From: Bog-159 sp049514955
GTDB lineage: Bacteria > Acidobacteriota > Terriglobia > Bryobacterales > Bryobacteraceae
Assembly (NCBI GenBank): GCA_049514955.1
Contig: JBEKUO010000171.1
Location: 1-11,499, forward strand
Reading direction: 5' to 3'
DNA length: 11,499 nucleotides
Shown here: piece after piece, positions 1-5,004 of the stretch
Layout of the letters: every line of letters begins with the position of its first letter
How positions within the stretch are numbered: position 1 is the stretch's first letter
The notes under the pieces: model-generated
Databases searched by the model: none
What the model was told of the DNA's origin: nothing
Seen by the model: the letters and a program-made list of their open reading frames with translations, nothing else
Position numbers and translations under genes: made by a program

Positions 1-27
1 AGTCGAGGAACTAGATGAGCATATTCA

Positions 28-47
28 AGCGGAGTGAAAAATCCGCT
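28..47 (-). terminator. weak hairpin at the end of the first gene
   Basis: Six-base arms AGCGGA (28-33) and TCCGCT (42-47) enclose an 8-nt A-rich loop. On the minus strand the hairpin overlaps the stop codon of the 46-318 gene. No clear U-tract follows, so this is at best a weak terminator and could be chance. Confidence 0.2.
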
Positions 48-318
48 AACGCCGAGACCGTTTGGGCTTCGGTTCGGGCTTCATTCGATAGTTGCCGTTT
101 GGTACAAAGTCGGCCCTAAAATGTCCAATAGATCTCTTCACGATCTTGGTAGCTCTCTCGTCGAGAGATGTTGACCATACGAAGCCACAGTAATGGTCAT
201 ACCAAATCTCTTTGCCTTTGTTCGCATCCCAGATGGCTTGCGGCATTTTGACCATCTGAGGGTCAGTGACAGGGTAGATCGGACCATTTCCCGTACATTC
301 GTGAGCAGGACAAGACAT
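46..318 (-). CDS. small putative zinc-ribbon-like protein, 90 aa
   Basis: I do not recognise a named family. The protein has an N-terminal Cys3-x2-His6-x-Cys8 cluster followed by a Gly-Pro-Ile-Tyr-Pro stretch, then a second His42-x-Cys44-Gly pair before a Val-Trp. That spacing resembles a small zinc ribbon, which is an inference. The C-terminus is very basic (KPEPKPKRSRR-like), as in nucleic-acid-associated microproteins. There is no signal peptide or membrane segment. The ATG is preceded by a modest AGGCGA about 5 nt upstream. It lies 30 nt downstream of the stop codon of the secreted protein at 349-1065 on the same strand, so the two may be co-transcribed. The gene could also be a chance ORF, but composition and Cys/His pattern argue for a real one. 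Confidence 0.5.
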   Translation of the reverse strand: MSCPAHECTGNGPIYPVTDPQMVKMPQAIWDANKGKEIWYDHYCGFVWSTSLDERATKIVKRSIGHFRADFVPNGNYRMKPEPKPKRSRR

Positions 319-348
319 TTTTATCGCCTGTTATCCGGGTGAATCCGC

Positions 349-1065
349 TCATTGTGCGGGGATTTCTCCGATTGCTTGCGCTGAGTAGGTCCGATAAGGC
401 AGGCCCAGTGCGTAGTCGGCATTGGCTAGACCAAACGTTGTTCCCAAAGCGATAGCGGGAGGTGGCGTAGTCCATATCGTCCATATCCAATCATTTGTGG
501 TTCCGGTGCCGCCCACACCTTGACCCCCATCGGCGTATGTGCCGTCAAAATCTACGACTCCTTGACTGGTCAGGCCCAGAGATCCGCTCGAATTCATAAT
601 CGCAGTGATGAAGCCAAACGTGAAGTTTCCGTTCGTAGGAACCTTCGTTCCTTCGATCACGTCGAACGGAATCGTCTGCGGGGTGGATTCTAGGCTCACG
701 TCGAAACCTTTGCCGATACCTACGACGGTATAGACCGTGGCGGCTTCAACGGAATGGTATTCAAACAACAGCGGTGTGATGTACCCGGAGGTGTTGCCAA
801 AGGTCGTGAGACTAAAGAGGTACTGAAGGCCGACAAGATGCGTTCGAACCGGCAAAGAACCCCCGACGTAAATGACTAGCTCCGCAACCTGCTGGTCAGT
901 CACCGACCGAGGAGTAGGCGTAGAACCCTCAGCAACCGGTGTGGACGAGGTAGTATCGTCGCCAGCCAGGGCGCTCGACCCGAAGGTGGTAAGCAGCAAA
1001 CCAAATGAACAACCGAGTACGATGGCCTTGCAATTCTGCATCGTCTTCCGGCTTGCGAAAAACAT
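349..1065 (-). CDS. secreted beta-rich protein of unknown function, 238 aa
   Basis: The start is the ATG at 1065, because an AGGAGGG ribosome site (1074-1080) stands 8 nt upstream; a GTG three bases earlier is a weaker alternative. Residues about 1-35 form a signal peptide: basic Arg-Lys start, a hydrophobic core rich in Leu, and an Ala-Leu-Ala cleavage site before Gly-Asp-Asp. The mature part begins with a Ser/Thr/Pro-rich linker and continues as Gly/Thr/Ser-rich beta-type sequence with few Lys and no Cys. A PEP-CTERM or other anchor is not evident. No catalytic motif is visible. It is probably exported to the periplasm or cell surface. A putative promoter lies at 1125-1153, with a duplicated 46-bp element just upstream of it. 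Confidence 0.7.
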   Translation of the reverse strand: MFFASRKTMQNCKAIVLGCSFGLLLTTFGSSALAGDDTTSSTPVAEGSTPTPRSVTDQQVAELVIYVGGSLPVRTHLVGLQYLFSLTTFGNTSGYITPLLFEYHSVEAATVYTVVGIGKGFDVSLESTPQTIPFDVIEGTKVPTNGNFTFGFITAIMNSSGSLGLTSQGVVDFDGTYADGGQGVGGTGTTNDWIWTIWTTPPPAIALGTTFGLANADYALGLPYRTYSAQAIGEIPAQ

Positions 1066-1124
1066 CACAATTGCCCTCCTCCAAGAGATTTGCCTCTCGA
1101 CGGCCTTTTGGCAGCTTGGCTGGA

Positions 1125-1153
1125 ATTGTACCAGCGCACGTCTTGGAATGCAA
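1125..1153 (-). promoter_or_regulatory. putative sigma70 promoter of the 349-1065 gene
   Basis: On the minus strand TTGCAT (1148-1153) and TACAAT (1125-1130) are separated by 17 nt. The -10 matches the consensus at five of six bases, the -35 only at three. The predicted start near 1118 leaves a leader of about 50 nt before the ATG at 1065. Confidence 0.4.
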
Positions 1154-1179
1154 ACCCACCGAGACCGACCGTCCCGGCT

Positions 1180-1225
1180 GGTGGCGCAAGGGTCACGTTT
1201 CGCCGGGTTCCTTGCCGTCTGGCGT
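1180..1225. repeat. 46-bp intergenic element, copy A
   Basis: Aligned with 1954-1998, 41 of 46 positions are identical, with one single-base gap. Both copies keep a 6-bp inverted repeat, GCAAGG (1186-1191) and CCTTGC (1210-1215), so a hairpin with an ~18-nt loop is possible. The copy lies 26 bp upstream of the predicted -35 box of the minus-strand gene at 349-1065. It could be a regulatory site or a small dispersed repeat. Confidence 0.6.
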
Positions 1226-1255
1226 TGCGGCTTGTGCGGTTGTCGCTCAGTGGCG

Positions 1256-1274
1256 TCTGGTGGCGGCTGGTGCT
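1256..1274. repeat. 19-bp direct repeat, copy 1
   Basis: The word TCTGGTGGCGGCTGGTGCT occurs exactly here and again at 2354-2372, in both cases within non-coding G/T-rich DNA next to minus-strand or broken genes. Confidence 0.55.
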
Positions 1275-1378
1275 CTCGGTGGCGTCGTCCTGGTGCTGTC
1301 TGGTTTGCGTGAAGATTTTGATGCGCTGTAACGATGCTGCTTCCTCAAGCGTAACGGGATTAAGCTGGTGATGGGGAA

Positions 1379-1879
1379 TCAACCAGCCAAATCAGCTTTA
1401 AGCTCTGCTATCTTCTTTTCCAGATAGGCAACCCGCTTATCAAAATTAGCAAGGCGTTTACATTGGGTAAAAACGTTGCCGAGGGGGAAAGCTAAAGCCA
1501 AAGGAAGAGTGACCAAAGCTAAAGTAGAAGTTAAACCGAGTTCTTCAGGAGAAGTGCTACGCTGCCTCATTTCCAGCGCAAGGATCAGCAAAAGCGCAAC
1601 AACAAAAGCTCCAGTGATAGCCATTCCACCAACCTCAATAAGTACGTAGAGGAGGAGTTCGTAAGCATTACCGTGAAGTCGTTTGAGCGTCAAAAGGTCC
1701 TTCTCATAAAATCGCAAGTTGGATGTTTTCCAAGCGCTGCGCATCTTGTTGGGCGGAACGGTGAAGATAATCTTAATGAACCGACGAATGTCGGAGGAAT
1801 AAACCGAAATTAGTCCCGCCAAAATGAACAGCAGATAAGTCAAAATCATTTCCGGCTTGGTAGCCCACGGCGGTATCAT
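1379..1879 (-). CDS. three-helix membrane protein with C-terminal coiled coil, 166 aa
   Basis: The reading frame is open back to 1963, but the ATG at 1879 is chosen because an AGGAGAAAGG ribosome site (1888-1897) ends 8 nt upstream of it. Predicted membrane segments lie at residues about 11-28, 76-102 and 113-135. The loop between the first two is basic and about 45 residues long. Residues about 140-166 form a Lys/Leu/Glu heptad-like helix (VAYLEKKIAELKADLAG). I do not recognise the family; a small inner-membrane protein with a cytoplasmic coiled coil is the most that can be said. The gene is visibly richer in A and T than its neighbours, which suggests horizontal acquisition. A GATAAT -10 box lies at 1904-1909. 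Confidence 0.7.
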   Translation of the reverse strand: MIPPWATKPEMILTYLLFILAGLISVYSSDIRRFIKIIFTVPPNKMRSAWKTSNLRFYEKDLLTLKRLHGNAYELLLYVLIEVGGMAITGAFVVALLLILALEMRQRSTSPEELGLTSTLALVTLPLALAFPLGNVFTQCKRLANFDKRVAYLEKKIAELKADLAG

Positions 1880-1903
1880 GCGAAATACCTTTCTCCTGCG
1901 TTC

Positions 1904-1932
1904 ATTATCGTACATTTCTGTTCTGGGCGAAA
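1904..1932 (-). promoter_or_regulatory. possible promoter of the 1379-1879 gene
   Basis: On the minus strand GATAAT (1904-1909) is a five-of-six match to the -10 consensus. The region 17 nt upstream (1927-1932, TTTCGC) is a poor -35. Copy B of the 46-bp element begins 21 bp further upstream. Confidence 0.3.
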
Positions 1933-1953
1933 AGCGGCGGGCTGCTGCGTCCT

Positions 1954-1998
1954 GGTGGCGCAAGGCTCACTTTTCACCGGTTCCTTGCCGTATGGCGT
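1954..1998. repeat. 46-bp intergenic element, copy B
   Basis: Near-identical to 1180-1225, including the inverted repeat GCAAGG (1960-1965) and CCTTGC (1983-1988). It lies in the gap between the divergent genes at 1379-1879 and 2084-2336, 75 bp upstream of the former's ATG, in the same orientation relative to it as copy A is to the 349-1065 gene. G/T-rich sequence continues to about 2040. Confidence 0.6.
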
Positions 1999-2083
1999 GG
2001 CGTCGGTGTGCCGGTGGCTGGTGCTGGTCCTGGTGGTGGTCCCGCAGTCTGATGCGATGGCCAATCTGTTATATGATGATCGG

Positions 2084-2336
2084 ATGCGATGGGAATATCG
2101 TGTGCTTATCGTCAAGACGCCAACTGATGACGTCTCAGAGACGCCACCAGCCGGTGACCTTTCAGACATTTCAGAGATGCCTTGGGAAGCGGAGCGAAAG
2201 AGCTTTGATTTTCCGTGGCAGCTATGGGGACCTAGCGAAGATTTTGAACAGAACTGGACACGACGGATGGGAGGTATGCGGCACTATTTCCGAAAGCCCT
2301 TCGCTGATTATTCTTAAGCGTCCCAAAGCCGCCTGA
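2084..2336 (+). pseudogene. DUF4177-like small protein gene with a one-base frameshift
   Basis: Two frames together give a recognisable small protein. The first frame starts MRWEYRVLIVK, the usual beta-strand opening of DUF4177-type proteins. The second, one base out of phase, carries LAKILNRTGHDGWEVCG and ends IILKRPKAA, which matches the family's conserved Leu-Asn...Gly-x-x-Gly-Trp-Glu core and its Lys-Arg-Pro end. Neither frame alone contains both halves. Removing one G from the run at 2226-2229 joins them as QLWDLAKILNRTGHDGWE and gives an intact 83-residue protein ending at TGA 2334-2336. The linker between the halves is longer than I expect for the family. The start could also be the in-frame ATG at 2057; neither has a good ribosome site. 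The shift may be a true inactivating mutation or a sequencing error. Confidence 0.6.
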
Positions 2337-2353
2337 AGTTCAAGCGCTTGGCA

Positions 2354-2372
2354 TCTGGTGGCGGCTGGTGCT
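2354..2372. repeat. 19-bp direct repeat, copy 2
   Basis: Exact copy of 1256-1274. It opens a G/T-rich, strand-biased non-coding stretch (about 2350-2470) between the broken DUF4177-like gene and the GloVer remnant. Confidence 0.55.
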
Positions 2373-2552
2373 GTTGGGTCCGGTCGGTTGCCGGGTGCTG
2401 TGGTGGCGTTCCTAGTCGGTAGACAAAACGGGCGGGTCTGGCGTCCGGGTGGCTGTCGTGGTGTCGCCGGGTCCGATCTTCCAAAATGCGCCAAAACCGG
2501 CGAACCCGGCCAAAGCTGTCAAGAGGCTAGACACACCTTTGTCTAATTAATT

Positions 2553-2948
2553 TTGGTCCACCCGGAACCCGTTGATTCTGCATGTGGTTGTGCGTTTCAA
2601 CCTGAATTCAAGCTGGATCCCTCGGGCGATGAAACCCCGCTCTACAGCTTCACGGGCGGACCGGACGGGGCCTACCCGTTAGGCGGTGTGATCCTCGATG
2701 CGGCTGGCAACCTCTACGGCACTACCTCTCACGGGGTTACCACAAAGAATGGCTCCGTTTATAAGCTGGATGGGGCCGGCCAGTCCGCTGTGCTCTACAG
2801 CTTCACAGGCGGAGCGGACGGAGGTCAACCGTACTCAGGTCTGATCCGCGACTCAACTGGCAATCTCTACGGCACAACTCTGTACGGCGGCACGAACAAC
2901 GCGGGGGTCGTGTTCGAAATCCCGGCAACCTCAACCATGGAGCAGTGA
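2553..2948 (+). pseudogene. GloVer-repeat protein remnant (TIGR03803-type), 5'-truncated
   Basis: About two and a half tandem repeats are visible. Each has the form Phe/Tyr-Lys-Leu-Asp...Val-Leu-Tyr-Ser-Phe-Thr-Gly-Gly-x-Asp-Gly...Pro...Gly-x-Ile-x-Asp-x-x-Gly-Asn-Leu-Tyr-Gly-Thr-Thr. This is the choice-of-anchor GloVer repeat of secreted proteins that usually carry many more copies. Here there is no signal peptide, the only start is a TTG at 2553 without a ribosome site, and the first repeat begins mid-unit near residue 18 (FKLDPSG). The ORF stops shortly after the Gly-Val-Val-Phe-Glu-Ile strand of the last repeat. I infer a remnant of a larger exported protein gene whose 5' part has been lost. 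Downstream (2949-3107) nothing recognisable is seen. Confidence 0.65.
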
Positions 2949-3107
2949 CGGGCTGGTTCACCGTGATCCGTCATGAGCGCCTGCTTGTCGCAGTCTTCGA
3001 TCAATCCGGAGGAGTCCGTTTCTTTGCTGGGGGATGCGGCCGGCGGTTGGCGGCGGTTTGACCAGCAGGCCAACTGTCGCTCGGTTCAGGCGGTGGTGCA
3101 AATTATT

Positions 3108-3734
3108 TCAGTTTGAGTTGGCCGTCAGCGAAACATCAGCGATGTTAGCCTGGCCTGGCCCGGTACTTGTTATGAGGATCTGTAGAGGCTTTCCAAGCTG
3201 AGCCGGACTGGCTCCGGAATTGAAAGTGATCGTCTCGGTTACGAATGTGCCGCCCGCTGGAGTTGCCTTGTTTCCCGAGGCCAGCGTCACGTTTCCAGCC
3301 ATCAGCGCTGCATTATAGCCAGTGAATGGGTAATCGGCGCGCGCCCCCACTTTCACTCTCAGTGTGTAGGTGGTATTGGCTTGAAGAGTGTCGCTTAGCG
3401 TTTGCAAAATGGAGCCACTAACGGCGCAAACACGATCCGCACCGCCAAGGGCCGCAACATAAAGTCCAGCGGCAGATACTCCGGGGAACTGAGTCGCTGA
3501 GTCCACTTGCACAAGAGTCTGTGGACCGACCGTCCAGCCGGTAATAGAAAGTTGGTAGCAATTTCCGCCTTCTGCCGACGAGCACGGTGCTCCCTGTGAC
3601 GTGTACATCTTGTCTACGTCAAAGTGCGGATTCAGGATTGGAATCGATACAGCGTTGCCTTGGGCGAATGCCGTTCCCAACAGCATCATGACGAAAGTCA
3701 ACGGCAACACGTGGGCTATTTTGATATATCGCAT
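3108..3734 (-). CDS. secreted beta-sandwich-like protein, 208 aa
   Basis: The ATG at 3734 is chosen over an upstream in-frame one at 3791 because a GAGAGGAAGC ribosome site stands directly before it and the signal peptide then begins correctly. Residues 1-25 are a signal peptide: MRYIKI, a hydrophobic core, and Ala-Phe-Ala before Gln-Gly. The mature part reads Asn-Pro-x-Phe-Asp, Gly-Trp-x-Val, a Gly-rich stretch, then Leu-Gln-Ala-Asn-Thr-Thr-Tyr-Thr-Leu-Arg-Val-x-Val-Gly and a closing Ala-Asp-Val-Ser-Leu. Secreted jelly-roll proteins, often PEP-CTERM-anchored, share this order of motifs; here no PEP-CTERM tail exists. Cys residues in the early part and in the central Val-Cys-Ala could form disulfides. 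Ligand and role are unknown. Confidence 0.7.
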   Translation of the reverse strand: MRYIKIAHVLPLTFVMMLLGTAFAQGNAVSIPILNPHFDVDKMYTSQGAPCSSAEGGNCYQLSITGWTVGPQTLVQVDSATQFPGVSAAGLYVAALGGADRVCAVSGSILQTLSDTLQANTTYTLRVKVGARADYPFTGYNAALMAGNVTLASGNKATPAGGTFVTETITFNSGASPAQLGKPLQILITSTGPGQANIADVSLTANSN

Positions 3735-3735
3735 G

Positions 3736-3758
3736 GCTTCCTCTCTGTGCTTCCTCTC
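3736..3758 (-). repeat. duplicated ribosome-binding segment
   Basis: The ten bases GCTTCCTCTC (GAGAGGAAGC on the coding strand) occur at 3736-3745 and again at 3749-3758, a 13-bp period. The proximal copy serves as the ribosome site of the 3108-3734 gene; the distal copy is a second Shine-Dalgarno-like sequence with no start codon behind it. Confidence 0.5.
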
Positions 3759-3790
3759 GTGTGCTTTGCGTGCTCGGAAGCACTGCAACA

Positions 3791-3796
3791 AGTATA
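3791..3796 (-). promoter_or_regulatory. possible -10 box of the 3108-3734 gene
   Basis: TATACT on the minus strand, five of six to consensus, about 57 nt upstream of the ATG. No good -35 hexamer is found at 16-18 nt, so this is tentative. Confidence 0.3.
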
Positions 3797-3853
3797 ACTG
3801 AGAAGCTTTAGTAGCGAATCACCCTGCTCCTCAGATGTCGGTTTCTGATGGCC

Positions 3854-3880
3854 AAATGTCGGGTTCGATGTCCGGTTTTT
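3854..3880. repeat. left inverted repeat of a 548-bp unit
   Basis: This 27-mer is the reverse complement of 4376-4401 apart from one single-base gap and one mismatch (25 of 27). It contains TGTCGGG (3857-3863) and TGTCCGG (3869-3875). The same heptamer, in either direction, recurs around both ends. Confidence 0.65.
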
Positions 3881-4033
3881 GAGGCAAACCCGACATCAGT
3901 CTCTACACGCAGGAGCTTGCTGTCGGCAACGTAGGTGGGCAGGCGCCGGTGACAACCGATTATCGCCGCCAACGGCGCAGAGCATCGCACGCCGGCTTAC
4001 ACTGGAATCTTTGAGCGCGGCAGATGGACGACA

Positions 4034-4216
4034 ATGGCGAGTATCGACCCAGCGGCGGGCCTCTGCGCCAGTTGCGCCCACGTCGACAAGATCCGCTCGG
4101 ACCGGGGCTCGATCTTCTACCGCTGCCTGCTTTCTGCCAGCGATCCACGCTTTCCAAAGTATCCGCGCCTTCCGGTGCTGTCCTGTCCAGGCTACGCAAG
4201 CCTCCCAGAACACTGA
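4034..4216 (+). CDS. Cys4 microprotein, putative zinc-binding, 60 aa
   Basis: The product carries Cys11-x2-Cys14, Cys31 and Cys51, with the conserved-looking stretches SDRGSIFYRC (22-31) and DPRFPKYPRLPVLSCPGY (37-54). I recall uncharacterised bacterial microproteins with this arrangement (LCASC..., SDRGS, YPRLPV.xCxGY), though not a named family. Four cysteines suggest a zinc knuckle, which is inference. No signal peptide or membrane segment is present. There is no earlier in-frame start after the stop at 3950, so the ATG at 4034 is the only one, and its ribosome site is poor. It is the only plausible gene inside the inverted-repeat pair 3854-3880/4376-4401. The many overlapping frames in the same region look like shadows. 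Confidence 0.6.
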   Translation: MASIDPAAGLCASCAHVDKIRSDRGSIFYRCLLSASDPRFPKYPRLPVLSCPGYASLPEH

Positions 4217-4628
4217 AGAACACGAGCTTGCCTGAACCACAACGCTGATAGTGACCGCGAAACTGGCGCAGAGGCTGCAGGGCGGCCAAAGAGAGATTCT
4301 GAGTATTGTGAGGATTGGTGAGAAGCGTAGTCGGATTTGGTCTGCCCCGGCAGTGAGATGGTCGGGTTCCTTCAAAAAAACCCGACATCGACCCGACATT
4401 TCCGCCCAAAAACCCGACACATCAGTTTCGCTAACGGAATCAGCCTTAGGCCGAAAAATGTCGGGAATAGCAGGTTTTTCTAGGATGAGAGAGGCGCGAC
4501 GAATTGGAGCAGTGTTTTTCGCGTGCGCGGGAGAAGGTAGCGGGAGAGGGTAGCCGGCGTTTTGGACTCCAATTGGACGCCAAACCACCGGCCTGGGGAA
4601 GCTGGTATCTGTAACTCTTTGAGGAATT
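4217..4628. other. 412-nt gene-free stretch with CCCGACA repeats
   Basis: No gene with a recognisable product is seen on either strand. The region contains the right inverted repeat and further CCCGACA/TGTCGGG copies at 4360-4366 (GGTCGGG), 4413-4419 and 4459-4465. The last ~160 nt before the tRNA gene show nothing clear; no terminator for the tRNA transcript was found. Confidence 0.5.
4376..4401. repeat. right inverted repeat of a 548-bp unit
   Basis: Partner of 3854-3880. It holds two CCCGACA copies (4381-4387 and 4392-4398). A short hairpin GTCGGGTT (4361-4368) with AACCCGAC partly overlaps it. Confidence 0.65.
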
Positions 4629-4706
4629 TGGTCGGGCCGCCGAGATTTGAACTCGGGACCTCTTGCACCCCAAGCAAGCGCGCTAGCCAGGCTGCGCCAC
4701 GGCCCG
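4629..4706 (-). tRNA. tRNA-Pro(GGG)
   Basis: On the minus strand the 7-bp acceptor stem CGGGCCG (4700-4706) pairs perfectly with CGGCCCG, followed by discriminator A and an encoded CCA (4629-4631). The anticodon arm is CTTGC-TTGGGGT-GCAAG, with GGG at positions 34-36, which reads the proline codon CCC. The T arm contains GTTCAAATC. The cloverleaf resembles bacterial tRNA-Pro throughout. A TAGAAT -10-like box at 4715-4720 would start transcription just upstream of the mature 5' end; no clear -35 is seen. The 3' end faces the accessory left part of the window. Confidence 0.95.
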
Positions 4707-4771
4707 AACCTTCTATTCTACGCCAAACCGCGACACGCCATACTGCCACGCGTCGCGCGCGCAAGCCCGTC

Positions 4772-4958
4772 AGACGCTGCACGATCCGCGGGGAAACGGC
4801 CGCACAAGAACCGGGCCGAGGTGTATGGGCGTCTCGGCGCGCACTCCCGGCGCTGGGGCATGATCGTGGTGAGCGGCGGCGCCACTGGCGTGGGTGTGGC
4901 CATCGACGCGGCCATGATCGGGTACGACGCGCTGCATCTCGATCCCGGCGCCGATTGA
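4772..4958 (+). pseudogene. decayed duplicate of the glpD leader and first ~46 codons
   Basis: Positions 4806-4943 align without gaps to 6835-6972, the start of glpD, with 121 of 138 bases identical (hand count). Weaker similarity continues about 34 nt upstream into the leader. The ATG is changed to AAG (4806-4808), the TATACT -10 box is lost, and the FAD-binding Gly-Gly-Gly-Ala-Thr-Gly has become Ser-Gly-Gly-Ala-Thr-Gly. After the alignment ends the frame meets TGA at 4956-4958. Of 14 changed codons only three are synonymous, as expected of unconstrained DNA. It cannot make GlpD. An ORF passing through it from the tRNA gene is not a real gene. Confidence 0.8.
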
Positions 4959-4963
4959 CCAAC

Positions 4964-4994
4964 CGGCGGCGGTCGCTCGCCTCGACCGCCGCCG
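4964..4994 (-). terminator. strong GC hairpin after the heme-binding-like gene
   Basis: Arms CGGCGGCGGTCG (4964-4975) and CGACCGCCGCCG (4983-4994) pair perfectly over 12 bp with a 7-nt loop. It begins 10 nt past the stop codon of the minus-strand gene at 5005-6096 and 5 nt past the end of the glpD remnant. There is no U-tract on either strand, so it may act as a U-less or bidirectional terminator, or as a 3'-end stabiliser. Confidence 0.5.
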
Positions 4995-5004
4995 CCGCCC
5001 CGGG

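Larger units (their letters stand above)
1066..1378. other. 313-nt intergenic region with promoter and repeats
   Basis: No convincing gene is seen; the several overlapping ORFs have no recognisable product or ribosome site. It contains the ribosome site and putative promoter of the 349-1065 gene, the 46-bp element (1180-1225), and a G/T-rich stretch to about 1310 with repeated TGGTGGCG-like words. A short imperfect hairpin (GCTGGT at 1365-1370, ACCAGC at 1383-1388) surrounds the stop codon of the 1379-1879 gene. Confidence 0.5.

Noticed and set aside
1177..1184. GCTGGTGG, identical to the E. coli Chi site, in the G/T-rich repeat
   Set aside because: Chi sequences differ between phyla, and one match within a repeat made of similar words carries no weight.
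4331..4350. Possible attachment-site copy resembling the tRNA-Pro 3' end
   Set aside because: Only about eight bases (ATTTGGTC) match before the similarity breaks up, which is within chance.
3896..4588. 230-aa minus-strand ORF across the inverted-repeat unit
   Set aside because: It runs through both the microprotein frame and the repeats and has no recognisable domain; composition is that of a shadow ORF.
4577..4729. ACGCCAAACC direct repeat on both sides of the tRNA gene (4577-4586 and 4720-4729)
   Set aside because: Ten bases with no related flanking features; no mobile element structure supports it.
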